This document shows positions 8,404 through 16,224 of a stretch of DNA of 64,000 nucleotides, piece by piece. Position numbers and translations under genes: made by a program. This stretch comes from Streptomyces roseofulvus (GTDB lineage: Bacteria; Actinomycetota; Actinomycetes; Streptomycetales; Streptomycetaceae), in the NCBI RefSeq assembly GCF_039534915.1, contig NZ_BAAAWE010000001.1:7812001-7876000 (forward strand). The letters run 5' to 3'. The notes under the pieces are model-generated. The model was not told the origin of the DNA. It saw nothing but the letters and a program-made list of their open reading frames with translations, and ran no database searches. Each line of letters begins with the position of its first letter. Positions within the stretch are counted from its first letter, which is position 1.

Positions 8404-9000
8404 TCATCCGGCCTCGGCGTGCTGGAGTTTGCGGGCGAAGCGGTGCATGTGCGGGTCGAGCCTGTCGATGGGTTCCTGGAGCACCTGCTCCTTCGTCAGC
8501 CATCTGATCGCCTCGAACTCGCCCCGGTCGTACGTGGTGACGGCGTCGGCGTCCGCGTCGAGGACGTACCAGAGCGAGACGTCCGTGTGGGGGTGACGCT
8601 CCCGGGTGGGGGCGACGGTGAGGAAGAGCGGGTGCGCGCCGGTGAGCGACGAGGCCGTGGCCTGGAGGGACAGTTCCTCCCGGCATTCGCGGACCACCGT
8701 GTCCCACGGGTCCTCGTCCGGCTCGACGTGCCCGCCGGCGGGCAGCCACAGGCCCGCCTTGCGGTGCGCGGTGAGCAGCAGCTCTCCGCGAACGACGTCG
8801 TGGACCACGAAGTAGCAGACCAGATGCGTCGGGGGCACGTCCGGCGGGCGCACCCGGTAGAGCGGCGCCCCCCTGGCGATCCACTCCGTGGCGGTCGCCA
8901 GGTGGGCGCGCTCCAGGTCGTCCCAGGGTTCGATGGCGCCGATGAGGTCGAGGAGGCGGGCGCGAGGGCGGGAGGCGAGCGGGTCGCCGGTCGCGGTCAT
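8404..9000 (-). CDS. NUDIX hydrolase
   Basis: A 198-residue enzyme hydrolysing a nucleoside diphosphate linked to another moiety. The NUDIX box is at residues 101-123 (GGHVEPDEDPWDTVVRE followed by CREELSL). It fits Gx5Ex7REUxEExGU, except that the late Gly is Ser. Before it comes the typical strand HLVCYFVVHDVVRGELLLTA and the KAGLWLPAGGH lead-in. The N-terminal 45 residues form a helical extension (ATEWIARGAPLYR) seen in Streptomyces MutT-like proteins. ATG 9000 gives full family length. The substrate is undetermined. Confidence 0.88.
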   Translation of the reverse strand: MTATGDPLASRPRARLLDLIGAIEPWDDLERAHLATATEWIARGAPLYRVRPPDVPPTHLVCYFVVHDVVRGELLLTAHRKAGLWLPAGGHVEPDEDPWDTVVRECREELSLQATASSLTGAHPLFLTVAPTRERHPHTDVSLWYVLDADADAVTTYDRGEFEAIRWLTKEQVLQEPIDRLDPHMHRFARKLQHAEAG

Positions 9001-9068
9001 GCGTACAGGGTGTCAGGAGGGACTGACAGTCGGTCCGGTCGCCAGTGCCCTCCTGCGCCCGGCGGTCG

Positions 9069-10262
9069 TCAGAGGGCGGAGACCCAGTACCGGTCGAACG
9101 TGAACCGGCCGTTGGCGCCGGCGCCGTCGCGGGTGCCCGTCATCTCGCGGGCGAGCGTGTACCAGGCGTCCACGAAGTCGGCGTCGTCGGTCCAGAAGGA
9201 GGACGGGAGCGCGTCCACGACCGGGTCGACCAGCGGGATGTAGGCCCCGAGGTCCGCGATCGTCAGCAGGGCGGCGGCGATGGCCTTGGCCAGTGCCGAG
9301 TAGTCGGTGTCGCCGTCGTCCTCCATCATCACGGCGTCGGCCAGGTTGTACTTGTAGAGCGACCAGTTCACCAGGATCTGGTTCGGGTGGTACGTGGTCC
9401 CCGCGTCGTCGAGGTACGGGTGGGTCACCGTGTCGACGCGGACCTTCCCGTCGAGTCCGAAGCCGCTGACGATGCTGAAGATCTCGGCATCGCCCTTGAT
9501 CCACGTCTCCTTGTCGTCGGCGAGGCGCACGGAGGTGATGCGGGAGGTCCAGAAGCCGGTGCTGCTCGCCGTCGAGGTCGTCGAGGTCGTCGAGGCCGTC
9601 GAGGTCGTCGGCGCCGTCGGGGCCGTAGACGCCGCAGGGGCTGTCGCGGCCGTCGCGTTCGCCGCGGCCGTCGTGACGCCGGCGGCGGCCAGCTCCCGCT
9701 CCAGGACCCGCGTACCTGCCTCAACCGCCTTCTCCCCGTCCACGCCGACGACGTACACCGGGACGTCGGGCATCCGGGAGGCGTCCAGCGTGTGCGCCCG
9801 GCCCCGGGTGTCGTAGGCGGTGACCGCGGTGATCTCGTCGTCGGACGGTTCGACGGCCACCAGCGGGGCCCGCCCGGAGCCCCGCGCCCCGGCCAGGGTC
9901 ACGGTGAGCAGCCCGCCCGTGCCGGCGGGCAGGCCCTTCGCCGCGACGACGGCGCGGTCCGCGGCGGCGACGACGGTGGCGAGCGACGCCGCCGCCCTGG
10001 TACGGGAGGTTTCGGCCAGCGCCCCGAGGCCCGTCTCCGCGCCGCCCGCGACGGCGCTGCCCGCCTCGGCGCGCCAGGCGGAGTCGGCGAACGAGCGGGC
10101 CAGCGCACGGGCCGCCGCGTCCTCGGCGGCGGCTACGGGGGACACCTTCGCCGCACCGGTCGCGGCGGGCGTCGCGACGGCGATGGCGGGCGCGGCGGTG
10201 ACCACGAGCCCGGTGAGCGCGAGGCCGCAGAGGGCCGTGCGGAGCTGCTTTCTGACGGACAA
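9069..10262 (-). CDS. secreted DUF3103-like protein
   Basis: A 397-residue exported protein. The signal peptide runs from MSVRKQLRTALCGLAL to about residue 30 (AxA cleavage). The N-terminal half is Ala-rich. Residues 218-232 are a Thr/Ser/Ala linker encoded by a 9-bp tandem repeat. The C-terminal domain contains ITSVRLADDKETWIKGDAEI and HPNQILVNWSLYKYN, which I associate from memory with DUF3103, a family of unknown function. A late helix (ALLTIADLGAYIPLVDPVVD) follows. It has no lipobox and no anchor, so free secretion is expected. Confidence 0.75.
   Translation of the reverse strand: MSVRKQLRTALCGLALTGLVVTAAPAIAVATPAATGAAKVSPVAAAEDAAARALARSFADSAWRAEAGSAVAGGAETGLGALAETSRTRAAASLATVVAAADRAVVAAKGLPAGTGGLLTVTLAGARGSGRAPLVAVEPSDDEITAVTAYDTRGRAHTLDASRMPDVPVYVVGVDGEKAVEAGTRVLERELAAAGVTTAAANATAATAPAASTAPTAPTTSTASTTSTTSTASSTGFWTSRITSVRLADDKETWIKGDAEIFSIVSGFGLDGKVRVDTVTHPYLDDAGTTYHPNQILVNWSLYKYNLADAVMMEDDGDTDYSALAKAIAAALLTIADLGAYIPLVDPVVDALPSSFWTDDADFVDAWYTLAREMTGTRDGAGANGRFTFDRYWVSAL
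9571..9606 (-). repeat. 9-bp tandem repeat, four copies, coding
   Basis: Four adjacent copies of the 9-mer GTCGAGGTC (plus strand, third copy GTCGAGGCC). They lie inside the DUF3103-like gene and encode the Thr/Ser/Ala interdomain linker. Copy-number change would alter linker length without shifting the frame. Confidence 0.8.
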
Positions 10263-10451
10263 GACATCCTCCAGAGAAGTCGGACGGCAGACCCCGGGGT
10301 GTCAGGGCATGCCGGAGACACCGGCCGCGGATGTGCGGCCGGTGCGCGGTGGTGCCGGGCAGAGCGCGACCATGATGGGGCACGATCCGTCTACGCGTAT
10401 AGACCGCATCAACAGCCCGAGGCTGTAAGGGCGTTGGCGCGGAGGCCCTTC

Positions 10452-10477
10452 GGGGCGCCGGACGTCTCCGGCGCCCC
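10452..10477 (-). terminator. hairpin terminator after the sigma factor gene
   Basis: Perfect 11-bp inverted repeat (GGGGCGCCGGA / TCCGGCGCCCC) with a 4-nt loop, two bases beyond the stop codon of the sigma factor gene on the minus strand. No U-tract follows, as is common in Streptomyces. Confidence 0.65.
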
Positions 10478-10479
10478 CC

Positions 10480-11709
10480 TCAGGGCTCTCGGCGGGCGTT
10501 GAGCCGGGCCGCCTGACGGGTCAGGTGGTCGCGTTCCGCGAGGTTCGGGGCCCGGTGCGCGGCCTCGGCGTACAGGCGCGCCGCCGTCGTCAGGTCGCCG
10601 TCGCGTTCGTGGAGGTACGCGGCCACCGCGGCGTGGCGGGGCAGTGACGGGTCCAGCGCCGCGAGCGCCGCCAGGCCGGCGCGCGGTCCGTCGGCCTCGC
10701 CCACGGCGACCGCGCGGTTGAGCCGGACGACCGGGTTGTCCGTGAGGAGGGCGAGCTCGTCGTACCACTCGACGATCTGCACCCAGTCGGTCTCCTCGGC
10801 CGTGGGCGCGTCGGCGTGCAGCGCCGCGATGGCGGCCTGGGCCTGGAACTCGCCCAGCCGGTCCTGGGCGAGCGCCGCCTGCAGGATCCCGACGCCCTCG
10901 GCGATGAGCGCCGTGTCCCAGCGGCCGCGGTCCTGCGCGGCGAGCGGCACCAGGCTGCCGTCCGGCGCGGTGCGGGCGGCGCGCCGGGCGTGGTGGAGCA
11001 GCATGAGGGCGAGCAGGCCGGCCACCTCGGGGTGGTCGATGCGGACCGCGAGCTGTCGGGTGAGCCGGATGGCCTCCGCGGAGAGGTCGATGTCCCCCGA
11101 GTAGCCTTCGTTGAAGACCAGATAGAGGACGCGCAGCACGGTGGCCACGTCGCCCGGCCGGTCCAGGCGCACCCCGGAGACGGTGCGCTTGGCCCGGCTG
11201 ATCCGCTGCGCCATCGTCGCCTCAGGGACCAGGTAGGCCTGGGCGATCTGGCGAGTGGTCAGCCCACCCACGGCGCGCAGAGTGAGCGCCACCGCCGACG
11301 CCGGTGTCAGCGACGGATGGGCGCACAGGAAGTACAGCTGGAGCGTGTCGTCGACGTCGGGCACCGACCCCGGCGCCGGCTCCTCCTCGACGCGGTCCTC
11401 ACGACGCCGGCGGGCGGCGTCGGCGCGTGTCGCGTCGAGGAACTTGCGCCAGGCGACCGTGATCAGCCAGCCCTTCGGGTCCCGCAGCGGGTCCGCCCCG
11501 CCCGGGTTTCCGGTCGGGGCGGACGAGGCTTCGCCCGCCCCGTCGAGGAGGCTCGGGGAGGAGCCGGCCGCACCGGCCCTGAGCGCCTCGACCAGGGCGT
11601 CCTGCACGGCGTCCTCGGCCGCCGCGAAGTCGGCTCCGCGGCGGACGAGGACGGTGAGGACGCTCGGGATGAGGCTCCGGAGCAGCGCCTCGTCCATGGG
11701 TGACGTCAC
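10480..11709 (-). CDS. ECF sigma factor with C-terminal extension (ECF42 type)
   Basis: A 409-residue RNA polymerase sigma factor. Sigma-2 is LIPSVLTVLVRRGADFAAAE followed by DAVQDALVEAL and LRDPKGWLITVAWRKFLD. Sigma-4 is VGGLTTRQIAQAYLVPEATM followed by AQRISRAKR. About 200 residues of C-terminal helical, TPR-like extension follow, which is the architecture of the ECF42 group. The upstream DGPF-domain gene is the usual ECF42 partner. The GTG start at 11709 overlaps the TGA of that partner by four bases (GTGA), implying translational coupling. An internal ATG (11697) also exists. Sigma-2 has a low-complexity insert (GAAGSSPSLLDGAGEASSAP). Confidence 0.9.
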   Translation of the reverse strand: MTSPMDEALLRSLIPSVLTVLVRRGADFAAAEDAVQDALVEALRAGAAGSSPSLLDGAGEASSAPTGNPGGADPLRDPKGWLITVAWRKFLDATRADAARRRREDRVEEEPAPGSVPDVDDTLQLYFLCAHPSLTPASAVALTLRAVGGLTTRQIAQAYLVPEATMAQRISRAKRTVSGVRLDRPGDVATVLRVLYLVFNEGYSGDIDLSAEAIRLTRQLAVRIDHPEVAGLLALMLLHHARRAARTAPDGSLVPLAAQDRGRWDTALIAEGVGILQAALAQDRLGEFQAQAAIAALHADAPTAEETDWVQIVEWYDELALLTDNPVVRLNRAVAVGEADGPRAGLAALAALDPSLPRHAAVAAYLHERDGDLTTAARLYAEAAHRAPNLAERDHLTRQAARLNARREP

Positions 11710-12113
11710 TCCGTGATGGTGGTGGGCGCGGCCAGGAAGGGGCGCACCTCCAGCCACTCGTGGATCGGCTTGCCGCCCGCGCCCGGGGCGGCCGACAGCT
11801 CCCCGGCCAGTTCGACGGCGCGCTCGTAGTCGTCCACGTCGATGATCATCCAGCCGGCGATGAGGTCCTTGGTCTCCGCGAACGGCCCGTCGGTGACCGG
11901 CGGGCGTCCCTCGCCGTCGTAGCGGACCCAGGCCCCCTCGGGGGCGAGGGCCTGACCGTCGACGAACTCGCCGGTCTTCTCCAGCCGGGCGGCGAAGTCA
12001 TGCATGTACTGCATGTGGGCCGAGATCTCCTCCGGGCTCCACTGGTCCATCGGCACGTCGTTGACGGGGGCCGGGGCGCCTCGGTAGTGCTTCAGCAGCA
12101 GGTACTTGGCCAT
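11706..12113 (-). CDS. DGPF / YCII-domain protein, ECF42 partner
   Basis: A 135-residue cytoplasmic protein with a ferredoxin-like YCII fold (MAKYLLLKHYRGAP at the start) and the diagnostic VTDGPFAETKDLIAGWMIID signature. Genes of this type are the main known targets and neighbours of ECF42 sigma factors; their biochemical role is unresolved. ATG 12113 is preceded by GAGGAGAACCACG, a strong ribosome-binding site. Its stop overlaps the sigma start. It is the first gene of the two-gene operon behind the promoter at 12166-12192. Confidence 0.9.
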   Translation of the reverse strand: MAKYLLLKHYRGAPAPVNDVPMDQWSPEEISAHMQYMHDFAARLEKTGEFVDGQALAPEGAWVRYDGEGRPPVTDGPFAETKDLIAGWMIIDVDDYERAVELAGELSAAPGAGGKPIHEWLEVRPFLAAPTTITE

Positions 12114-12165
12114 CGTGGTTCTCCTCGGTGCTCGTGCGGCCCATTCTGGCCGCGTTCGCACCGGG

Positions 12166-12192
12166 GACGGAGCAGCAACCGGATTCTCGACA
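12166..12192 (-). promoter_or_regulatory. candidate ECF42 autoregulatory promoter
   Basis: Reading the minus strand, TGTCGA (12192-12187) is followed by a 17-base spacer and CGTC (12169-12166), 53 bases before the DGPF start codon. As I remember it, the ECF42 consensus is TGTCGA at -35 and CG[A/T]C at -10, so the match is complete. It suggests that the sigma factor drives its own operon. Confidence 0.6.
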
Positions 12193-12266
12193 TCGCCGCC
12201 CGGTCTTTCTCGATCCTTTTCCGGAACCCTTCGCGCCGTGACCTTCGCCCGGCCTCCGAGCGGCGG

Positions 12267-12722
12267 TCAGCTCTCGGGCAGCGGGCGGTCGGCGATGACG
12301 TTCTTCATGACCAGCGTGGACGTCAGGCGCTGGACGCCGGGCAGGCGCGCGAGGCGCTCGTCGTAGAGCTGCTGGAACGCGGTCAGGTCGGTGGTGGCGA
12401 CCCGGAGCAGGTAGTCGGGTTCGCCGAAGAGGCGCTGCGCCTGCAGGACGTGCGGGACGGCCGCCACGGCCTCCTCGAAGGCCGTGACGGTGTCGGGCGT
12501 CTCCCAGCGCAGGGTGACGAAGACCAGGGCCTCGAAGTTCAGGCCGACGGCGGCGGGGTCGACCACGGCGCGGTAGCCGCGGATCGCTCCCTCGCGTTCG
12601 AGGTCGCGCAGTCGGCGGTGGCAGGGCGAGACGCTGAGCTGCACGCGAGCCGCCAGTTCGGTGATGGTCAGTCGGCCGTCGAGCTGCAGTTCGGTCAGAA
12701 TCTTCCGGTCAAGGGCGTCCAT
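12267..12722 (-). CDS. Lrp/AsnC-family transcriptional regulator
   Basis: A 151-residue feast/famine regulator. The N-terminal helix-turn-helix is MDALDRKILTELQLDGRLTI, TELAARVQLSVSPCHRRLRD. The C-terminal RAM ligand domain runs from about residue 65 to the end (FVTLRWETPDTV, LFGEPDYLLRVATTDL). ATG 12722 gives the standard family length; longer frames run into the promoter region. It is divergent from the LysE-type exporter. This is the classic arrangement in which the regulator senses an amino acid and controls its exporter. Confidence 0.92.
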   Translation of the reverse strand: MDALDRKILTELQLDGRLTITELAARVQLSVSPCHRRLRDLEREGAIRGYRAVVDPAAVGLNFEALVFVTLRWETPDTVTAFEEAVAAVPHVLQAQRLFGEPDYLLRVATTDLTAFQQLYDERLARLPGVQRLTSTLVMKNVIADRPLPES

Positions 12723-12723
12723 G

Positions 12724-12735
12724 GAGAAGATTCTC
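12724..12735. promoter_or_regulatory. candidate Lrp operator
   Basis: GAGAA-GA-TTCTC, a perfect 5-bp inverted repeat with a 2-bp spacer, sits directly upstream of the Lrp start codon. A second GAAGA/TCTTC pairing spans about 12727-12775. The short A/T-containing palindrome in a G/C-rich gap fits an Lrp-type site. Confidence 0.4.
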
Positions 12736-12838
12736 CCTCGAACGCCGCGATCAAGGGGTAAAGACGCAAACATCTTCGGGCGAATCGCGCCTACCCTTCC
12801 CTCCGGGAACAAGAAGTGCGAGAGGGAACAAACGAACG

Positions 12839-13459
12839 ATGGACACGACGACGCTGGCGGCCTTCCTGGCGGTGGACCTGCTCCTGGTGGTCACTCCGGG
12901 CGCGGACTGGGCGTACGCGATCTCCGCCGGCCTGCGTGACCGCTCGGTCGTCCCGGCGGTCGCCGGTCTCCTCACCGGCCACGCGGCGTACGCGCTGGTG
13001 GCCGTCGCCGGCCTCGCCGTGATCGTGGCAAGCTCCCCGGCCGCCCTCACCGCCCTGACCGTCGCGGGCGCCGGATACCTGCTGTGGCTCGGCTGGGGCC
13101 TCCTGCGGCAGCCGGCCGCGGCGCCCGCGGCGACCGGGGAGGGGGCGGGCGCCTCGCCGCTGCGCGTCCTGCTCAAGGGGGCGGGGACCAGCGGCCTCAA
13201 CCCCAAGGCGCTGCTGCTGTACTTCTCGCTGTTCCCGCAGTTCATCGACCCCGTGACCGGCTGGCCGGTGGCCGCGCAGACCGGGCTGCTCAGCACCGTG
13301 CACCTGACCGCCTGCGCCGTCGTCTACCTCGCCGTCGCCGTCCTGGCGCGCACGGTCCTCAGCTCCCGCCCCTCGGCCGCCCGGGCCGTCACCCGCGTCA
13401 GCGGAGCCATGATGATCGCCATCGGCGCCCTGCTGCTGGCGGAACGTCTGGCGGGCTGA
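12839..13459 (+). CDS. LysE/RhtB-family amino acid exporter
   Basis: A 206-residue inner-membrane exporter with five to six TM helices. The family signature is clear: FLAVDLLLVVTPGADWAYAI near residues 8-27 (TPGP-like motif), AYLLWLGWGLL-type helix 3, and the GLNPKALLLYFSLFPQF motif near 120-136. Family members export basic or neutral amino acids or homoserine lactones. The divergent Lrp gene suggests amino acid-responsive expression. Confidence 0.92.
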   Translation: MDTTTLAAFLAVDLLLVVTPGADWAYAISAGLRDRSVVPAVAGLLTGHAAYALVAVAGLAVIVASSPAALTALTVAGAGYLLWLGWGLLRQPAAAPAATGEGAGASPLRVLLKGAGTSGLNPKALLLYFSLFPQFIDPVTGWPVAAQTGLLSTVHLTACAVVYLAVAVLARTVLSSRPSAARAVTRVSGAMMIAIGALLLAERLAG

Positions 13460-13461
13460 GC

Positions 13462-13480
13462 GCCCGGGCCCCACCCGGGC
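13462..13480. terminator. weak hairpin between convergent genes
   Basis: GCCCGGG / CCCGGGC with a 5-nt loop lies directly after the LysE stop, in the short gap before the convergent SMP-30 gene. It could end transcription on either strand. Confidence 0.35.
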
Positions 13481-13528
13481 TCGCGGCTCGCCCTCCGCCC
13501 TGGCTCGCAGCTCCCCGATCCCGAGGCC

Positions 13529-14473
13529 CTACAGCCAGGGCCGCCGACCCGGTCCCGTCGGGTGCGTGCCCGTGACCGCCATGACGACCGAGTACAGGCT
13601 CGTCTCCGCCGCGATGAACAGACGGTTGCGCTTGGCGCCGCCCCAGGAGATGTTGGCGACTGCCTCGGGAATGTCGAGCCGCCCGATCAGGGTGCCGTCG
13701 GGGTCGTAGCAGTGCACGCCGTCGCGCATCGCGGCGACCCAGAGCCGGCCGTCCTCGTCGAAGCGGAGGTTGTCGAAGCGGGCCTGCTCGCGGGCCCCGG
13801 CCTCGGCGAAGACCTCGCCGTCCGACAGGGTGCCGTCGTCCCGTACGTCGAAGACCCGGATGCGGCCCGCGCGGGTGTCGGAGACGTACAACTGCCGCTC
13901 GTCGGGCGAGAAGACCAGCCCGTTCGGCGCCTCGAAGCAGTCCGCGACCAGCCGCACCTCCCCGGTGGCCGGATCGATCCGGTACACGTTGTTGGAGCCG
14001 ATCTCGCTCTCCGCGCGGTACCCCTCGTAGTCGCTGGTGATGCCGAAGTCCGGGTCGGAGAACCATATGGAGCCGTCGGACCTCACGGTCGCGTCGTTCG
14101 GGCTGTTGAGGCGCTTGCCCTCCCAGCGGTCGGCCAGCACGGTGACGGTGCCGTCGTGCTCGGTCCGGGTCACCCGGCGGTTGCCCTGCTCGCAGGTGAT
14201 CAGTCGGCCCTCGCGGTCGAGGGTGTTGCCGTTGGTGTGCCCGGCGGAGCGGCGGAAGACGGAGACCGCGCCGGTCTCCTCGTCCCACCGCAGCATCCGG
14301 TCGTTGGGGATGTCGCTCCACACCACCTGACGCCAGGCCGGCACGTAGACCGGCCCCTCGGCCCAGCGGCAGCCGGTGTACAGGACCTCCAGCCCCTCGT
14401 CGCCGTTCATGCACCGCCCGGTCCGGAACCGGTCGTCCAGCATCTCGTACAGCCCGGGGCGCTCGCCGCTCAC
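13529..14473 (-). CDS. SMP-30/gluconolactonase-family hydrolase
   Basis: A 314-residue six-bladed beta-propeller lactonase. Family marks include EGPVYVPAWRQVVWSDIPND (residues about 40-60, metal-ligand Glu), GHTNGNTLDREGRLITCEQG, RLNSPNDATVRSDGSIWFSD with the metal-binding Asn/Asp, and PNGLVFSPDERQLYVSDT. The enzyme would hydrolyse a sugar or other lactone in the cytosol. GTG 14473 is chosen over GTG 14482 because the AGAGGAG ribosome-binding site sits 8 bases before the former but abuts the latter. It is divergent from the second Lrp gene. Confidence 0.88.
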   Translation of the reverse strand: MSGERPGLYEMLDDRFRTGRCMNGDEGLEVLYTGCRWAEGPVYVPAWRQVVWSDIPNDRMLRWDEETGAVSVFRRSAGHTNGNTLDREGRLITCEQGNRRVTRTEHDGTVTVLADRWEGKRLNSPNDATVRSDGSIWFSDPDFGITSDYEGYRAESEIGSNNVYRIDPATGEVRLVADCFEAPNGLVFSPDERQLYVSDTRAGRIRVFDVRDDGTLSDGEVFAEAGAREQARFDNLRFDEDGRLWVAAMRDGVHCYDPDGTLIGRLDIPEAVANISWGGAKRNRLFIAAETSLYSVVMAVTGTHPTGPGRRPWL

Positions 14474-14501
14474 AGGATCCACTCCTCTGGGAATCCGTCA
14501 T

Positions 14502-14574
14502 GTGCCGAAGGAAAATCGGCCTGGGAGGCAGACTGCAGGATGAGATATGGTCCCGACAAGAAGGTGCCGAAGGA
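14502..14574. repeat. 11-bp direct repeat in a divergent promoter
   Basis: GTGCCGAAGGA occurs at 14502-14512 and again at 14564-14574, between the SMP-30 and second Lrp genes. The downstream copy contains the Lrp ribosome-binding site. Because the other copy is not in such a position, the pair may be regulator half-sites. Confidence 0.5.
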
Positions 14575-14579
14575 GAGTC

Positions 14580-15032
14580 GTGGATCACATCGACCGGGCG
14601 CTGCTGGCCCGGCTCCAGCAGGACGCCACCCAGTCCTACGCCGCACTGGGCCAGGCCGTCGGTCTGTCGGCCGGGGCCGCCCACGAGCGGGTGCGGAAGC
14701 TGCGCGAGCGCGGCGTCATCCGGCGCACCACGGTCGAGGTGGACCCGGCCGCCGTCGGCAGCGCCGTCCTGGCCTACGTGATGGTCGACTCGACGTCCTG
14801 GATGGGCGATTCGGCGCAGGACTTCGCCGCGCTCCCCGAGATCGTGGAGGCGCACGTCATCGCCGGCAGTGCCTCGGTGCTGGTCAAGGTCAGGACCGCG
14901 ACCACCGAGCAGCTGCAGGACGTGCTGCGCCGGATCTATGCGATCGAGGGGGTCAGCGGCACACAGGCCACGGTGGTCCTGGAGACCTTCTTCGAACGGC
15001 CGCTCTCCCCGCACACCGCCGACGGGGCCTGA
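14580..15032 (+). CDS. Lrp/AsnC-family transcriptional regulator
   Basis: A 150-residue regulator. The N-terminal helix-turn-helix is VDHIDRALLARLQQDATQSY, AALGQAVGLSAGAAHERVRK. The RAM domain follows (AYVMVDSTSWM, IVEAHVIAGSASVLVKVRTA) and ends in TTVVLETFFERPL-like sequence. GTG 14580 has AAGGAGA three bases upstream and gives the normal length. It is divergent from the SMP-30 lactonase, its most likely target. Confidence 0.9.
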   Translation: MDHIDRALLARLQQDATQSYAALGQAVGLSAGAAHERVRKLRERGVIRRTTVEVDPAAVGSAVLAYVMVDSTSWMGDSAQDFAALPEIVEAHVIAGSASVLVKVRTATTEQLQDVLRRIYAIEGVSGTQATVVLETFFERPLSPHTADGA

Positions 15033-15033
15033 T

Positions 15034-15067
15034 CCCTGCCGGCGGCGGGGTCCGAACGCCGGCAGGG
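15034..15067 (+). terminator. hairpin terminator after the second Lrp gene
   Basis: Perfect 11-bp inverted repeat CCCTGCCGGCG / CGCCGGCAGGG with a 12-nt loop, starting two bases after the stop codon. Confidence 0.65.
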
Positions 15068-15077
15068 GCGGTCCGCA

Positions 15078-15108
15078 CGGTGGCGGGACACGCACGGCCC
15101 CGCCACCG
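15078..15108. terminator. second hairpin between convergent genes
   Basis: Perfect 10-bp stem CGGTGGCGGG / CCCGCCACCG with an 11-nt loop. Together with the hairpin at 15034 it separates the Lrp gene from the convergent oxidoreductase gene. Confidence 0.5.
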
Positions 15109-15166
15109 GAACGGAAGATCGGCCTCGGGGCGACGATCGGCCGCCCCCCCCCCGCACGGCGACCGA

Positions 15167-16153
15167 CTACGGAACGGTGAGCACGAGCTTGCCGGTCGTC
15201 CGGCCCGTCTCGCCGAGCGCGTGCGCCTTGGCCGCGTCCGCCAGCGGGAAGACGGCCTCCACGTGAGCGCGGAGGGCGCCCGAGGCGACCAGGTCGGCGA
15301 CGGCGTTCATGCCCGCGTGGTCCGCCTCCACCAGAAGCGTCTCGACGCGGACCCCGCGCGCGGCGGCCTTCGCTGCCTCCTCCGGGTCCGTGCCCGGCAG
15401 GAGCGACACGAGGAGCCCGCCCGGCCGCAGGACGTCGAGCGAACGGGACCGGGTGTCGCCCGACAGGGGATCGAGCACCATGTCGACGTCCCGGACGACG
15501 TCGCGGAAGTCGGTGGTGCGGTAGTCGACGACCTCGTCCGCGCCGAGGGAGCGCACGAAGTCGTGCTTGGCGGCGCTGGCGGTGCCGATGACGTGTGCGC
15601 CCCGCGCCTTCGCGATCTGCACGGCGAGGTGGCCGACCCCGCCCGCCGCCGCGTGGATCAGCACGCGCCGGCCGGGGCCGACCCCCGCCGTGTCGACGAT
15701 CGCCTGGTACGCGGTGAGCGCGGCGAGCGGCAGCGCCCCCGCCTGGACGTGGTCGACGTCGGCGGGCTTGCGGGCGAAGGAGCGGGCGGGGCCCGTCACG
15801 TACTCGGCGTGGGAGCCGACGCCGTGCGGGTAGGGCAGCATCCCGAAGACCTCGTCGCCCGGCTTGAACAGGGTGACGCCGAAGCCGACGGCCTCGACGA
15901 CACCGGACACGTCCCAGCCGAGGACCAGCGGCATCCGGTCGAGGAAGACGCCGCCGGCGCGGTGCTTCCAGTCGGTCGGGTTCACCCCGGCGGCGCGGAC
16001 GGCGACGAGGATCTCGCTCGGGCCCGGCGCGGGGCGGGGGAGGGTGACCTCCTTGAGTACGTCGGGAGTGCCGTGGGTGTCCTGGCTGATGGCGCGCATG
16101 GTGGGGGCGTCCGGTGCGGTGCTCGCCGCGGTGTTCGGCATGGTGTTCGTCAT
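15167..16153 (-). CDS. NADP-dependent quinone-oxidoreductase-like MDR enzyme
   Basis: A 328-residue zinc-independent medium-chain dehydrogenase/reductase. The GroES-like N-terminal domain contains VAVRAAGVNPTDWKHRAGG, LGWDVSGVVEAVG and FKPGDEVFGM. The Rossmann NADPH motif is AAAGGVGHLAVQIAKARGAH. The C-terminal part contains LDVLRPGGLLVSLL and the end GKLVLTVP. It likely reduces quinones or enones. Start choice: ATG 16153, with GTG 16159 and an internal ATG at 16099 as alternatives. The first 20 residues are Thr/Ala-rich and may not be translated. It is divergent from a GlxA-type regulator across a palindrome. Confidence 0.9.
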   Translation of the reverse strand: MTNTMPNTAASTAPDAPTMRAISQDTHGTPDVLKEVTLPRPAPGPSEILVAVRAAGVNPTDWKHRAGGVFLDRMPLVLGWDVSGVVEAVGFGVTLFKPGDEVFGMLPYPHGVGSHAEYVTGPARSFARKPADVDHVQAGALPLAALTAYQAIVDTAGVGPGRRVLIHAAAGGVGHLAVQIAKARGAHVIGTASAAKHDFVRSLGADEVVDYRTTDFRDVVRDVDMVLDPLSGDTRSRSLDVLRPGGLLVSLLPGTDPEEAAKAAARGVRVETLLVEADHAGMNAVADLVASGALRAHVEAVFPLADAAKAHALGETGRTTGKLVLTVP

Positions 16154-16189
16154 GGGCACCAGCCTCGCCGTGGACCTGGGGGCCGTACC

Positions 16190-16205
16190 ATGGCATGAAT
16201 GCCAT
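16190..16205. promoter_or_regulatory. palindromic operator between oxidoreductase and GlxA-type regulator
   Basis: ATGGCATGAATGCCAT is a perfect 7-bp inverted repeat with a 2-bp centre, midway between the two divergent genes. It covers an alternative ATG (16195) of the regulator frame, which argues that translation starts at 16225. Confidence 0.6.
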
Positions 16206-16224
16206 CTTCCGACGGGATCGTGCC

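Noticed and set aside
9571..9606. Tandem 9-mers considered as a CRISPR or regulatory repeat
   Set aside because: There are no spacers, the units are codon-phased, and they encode a Thr/Ser linker within a recognised secreted protein.
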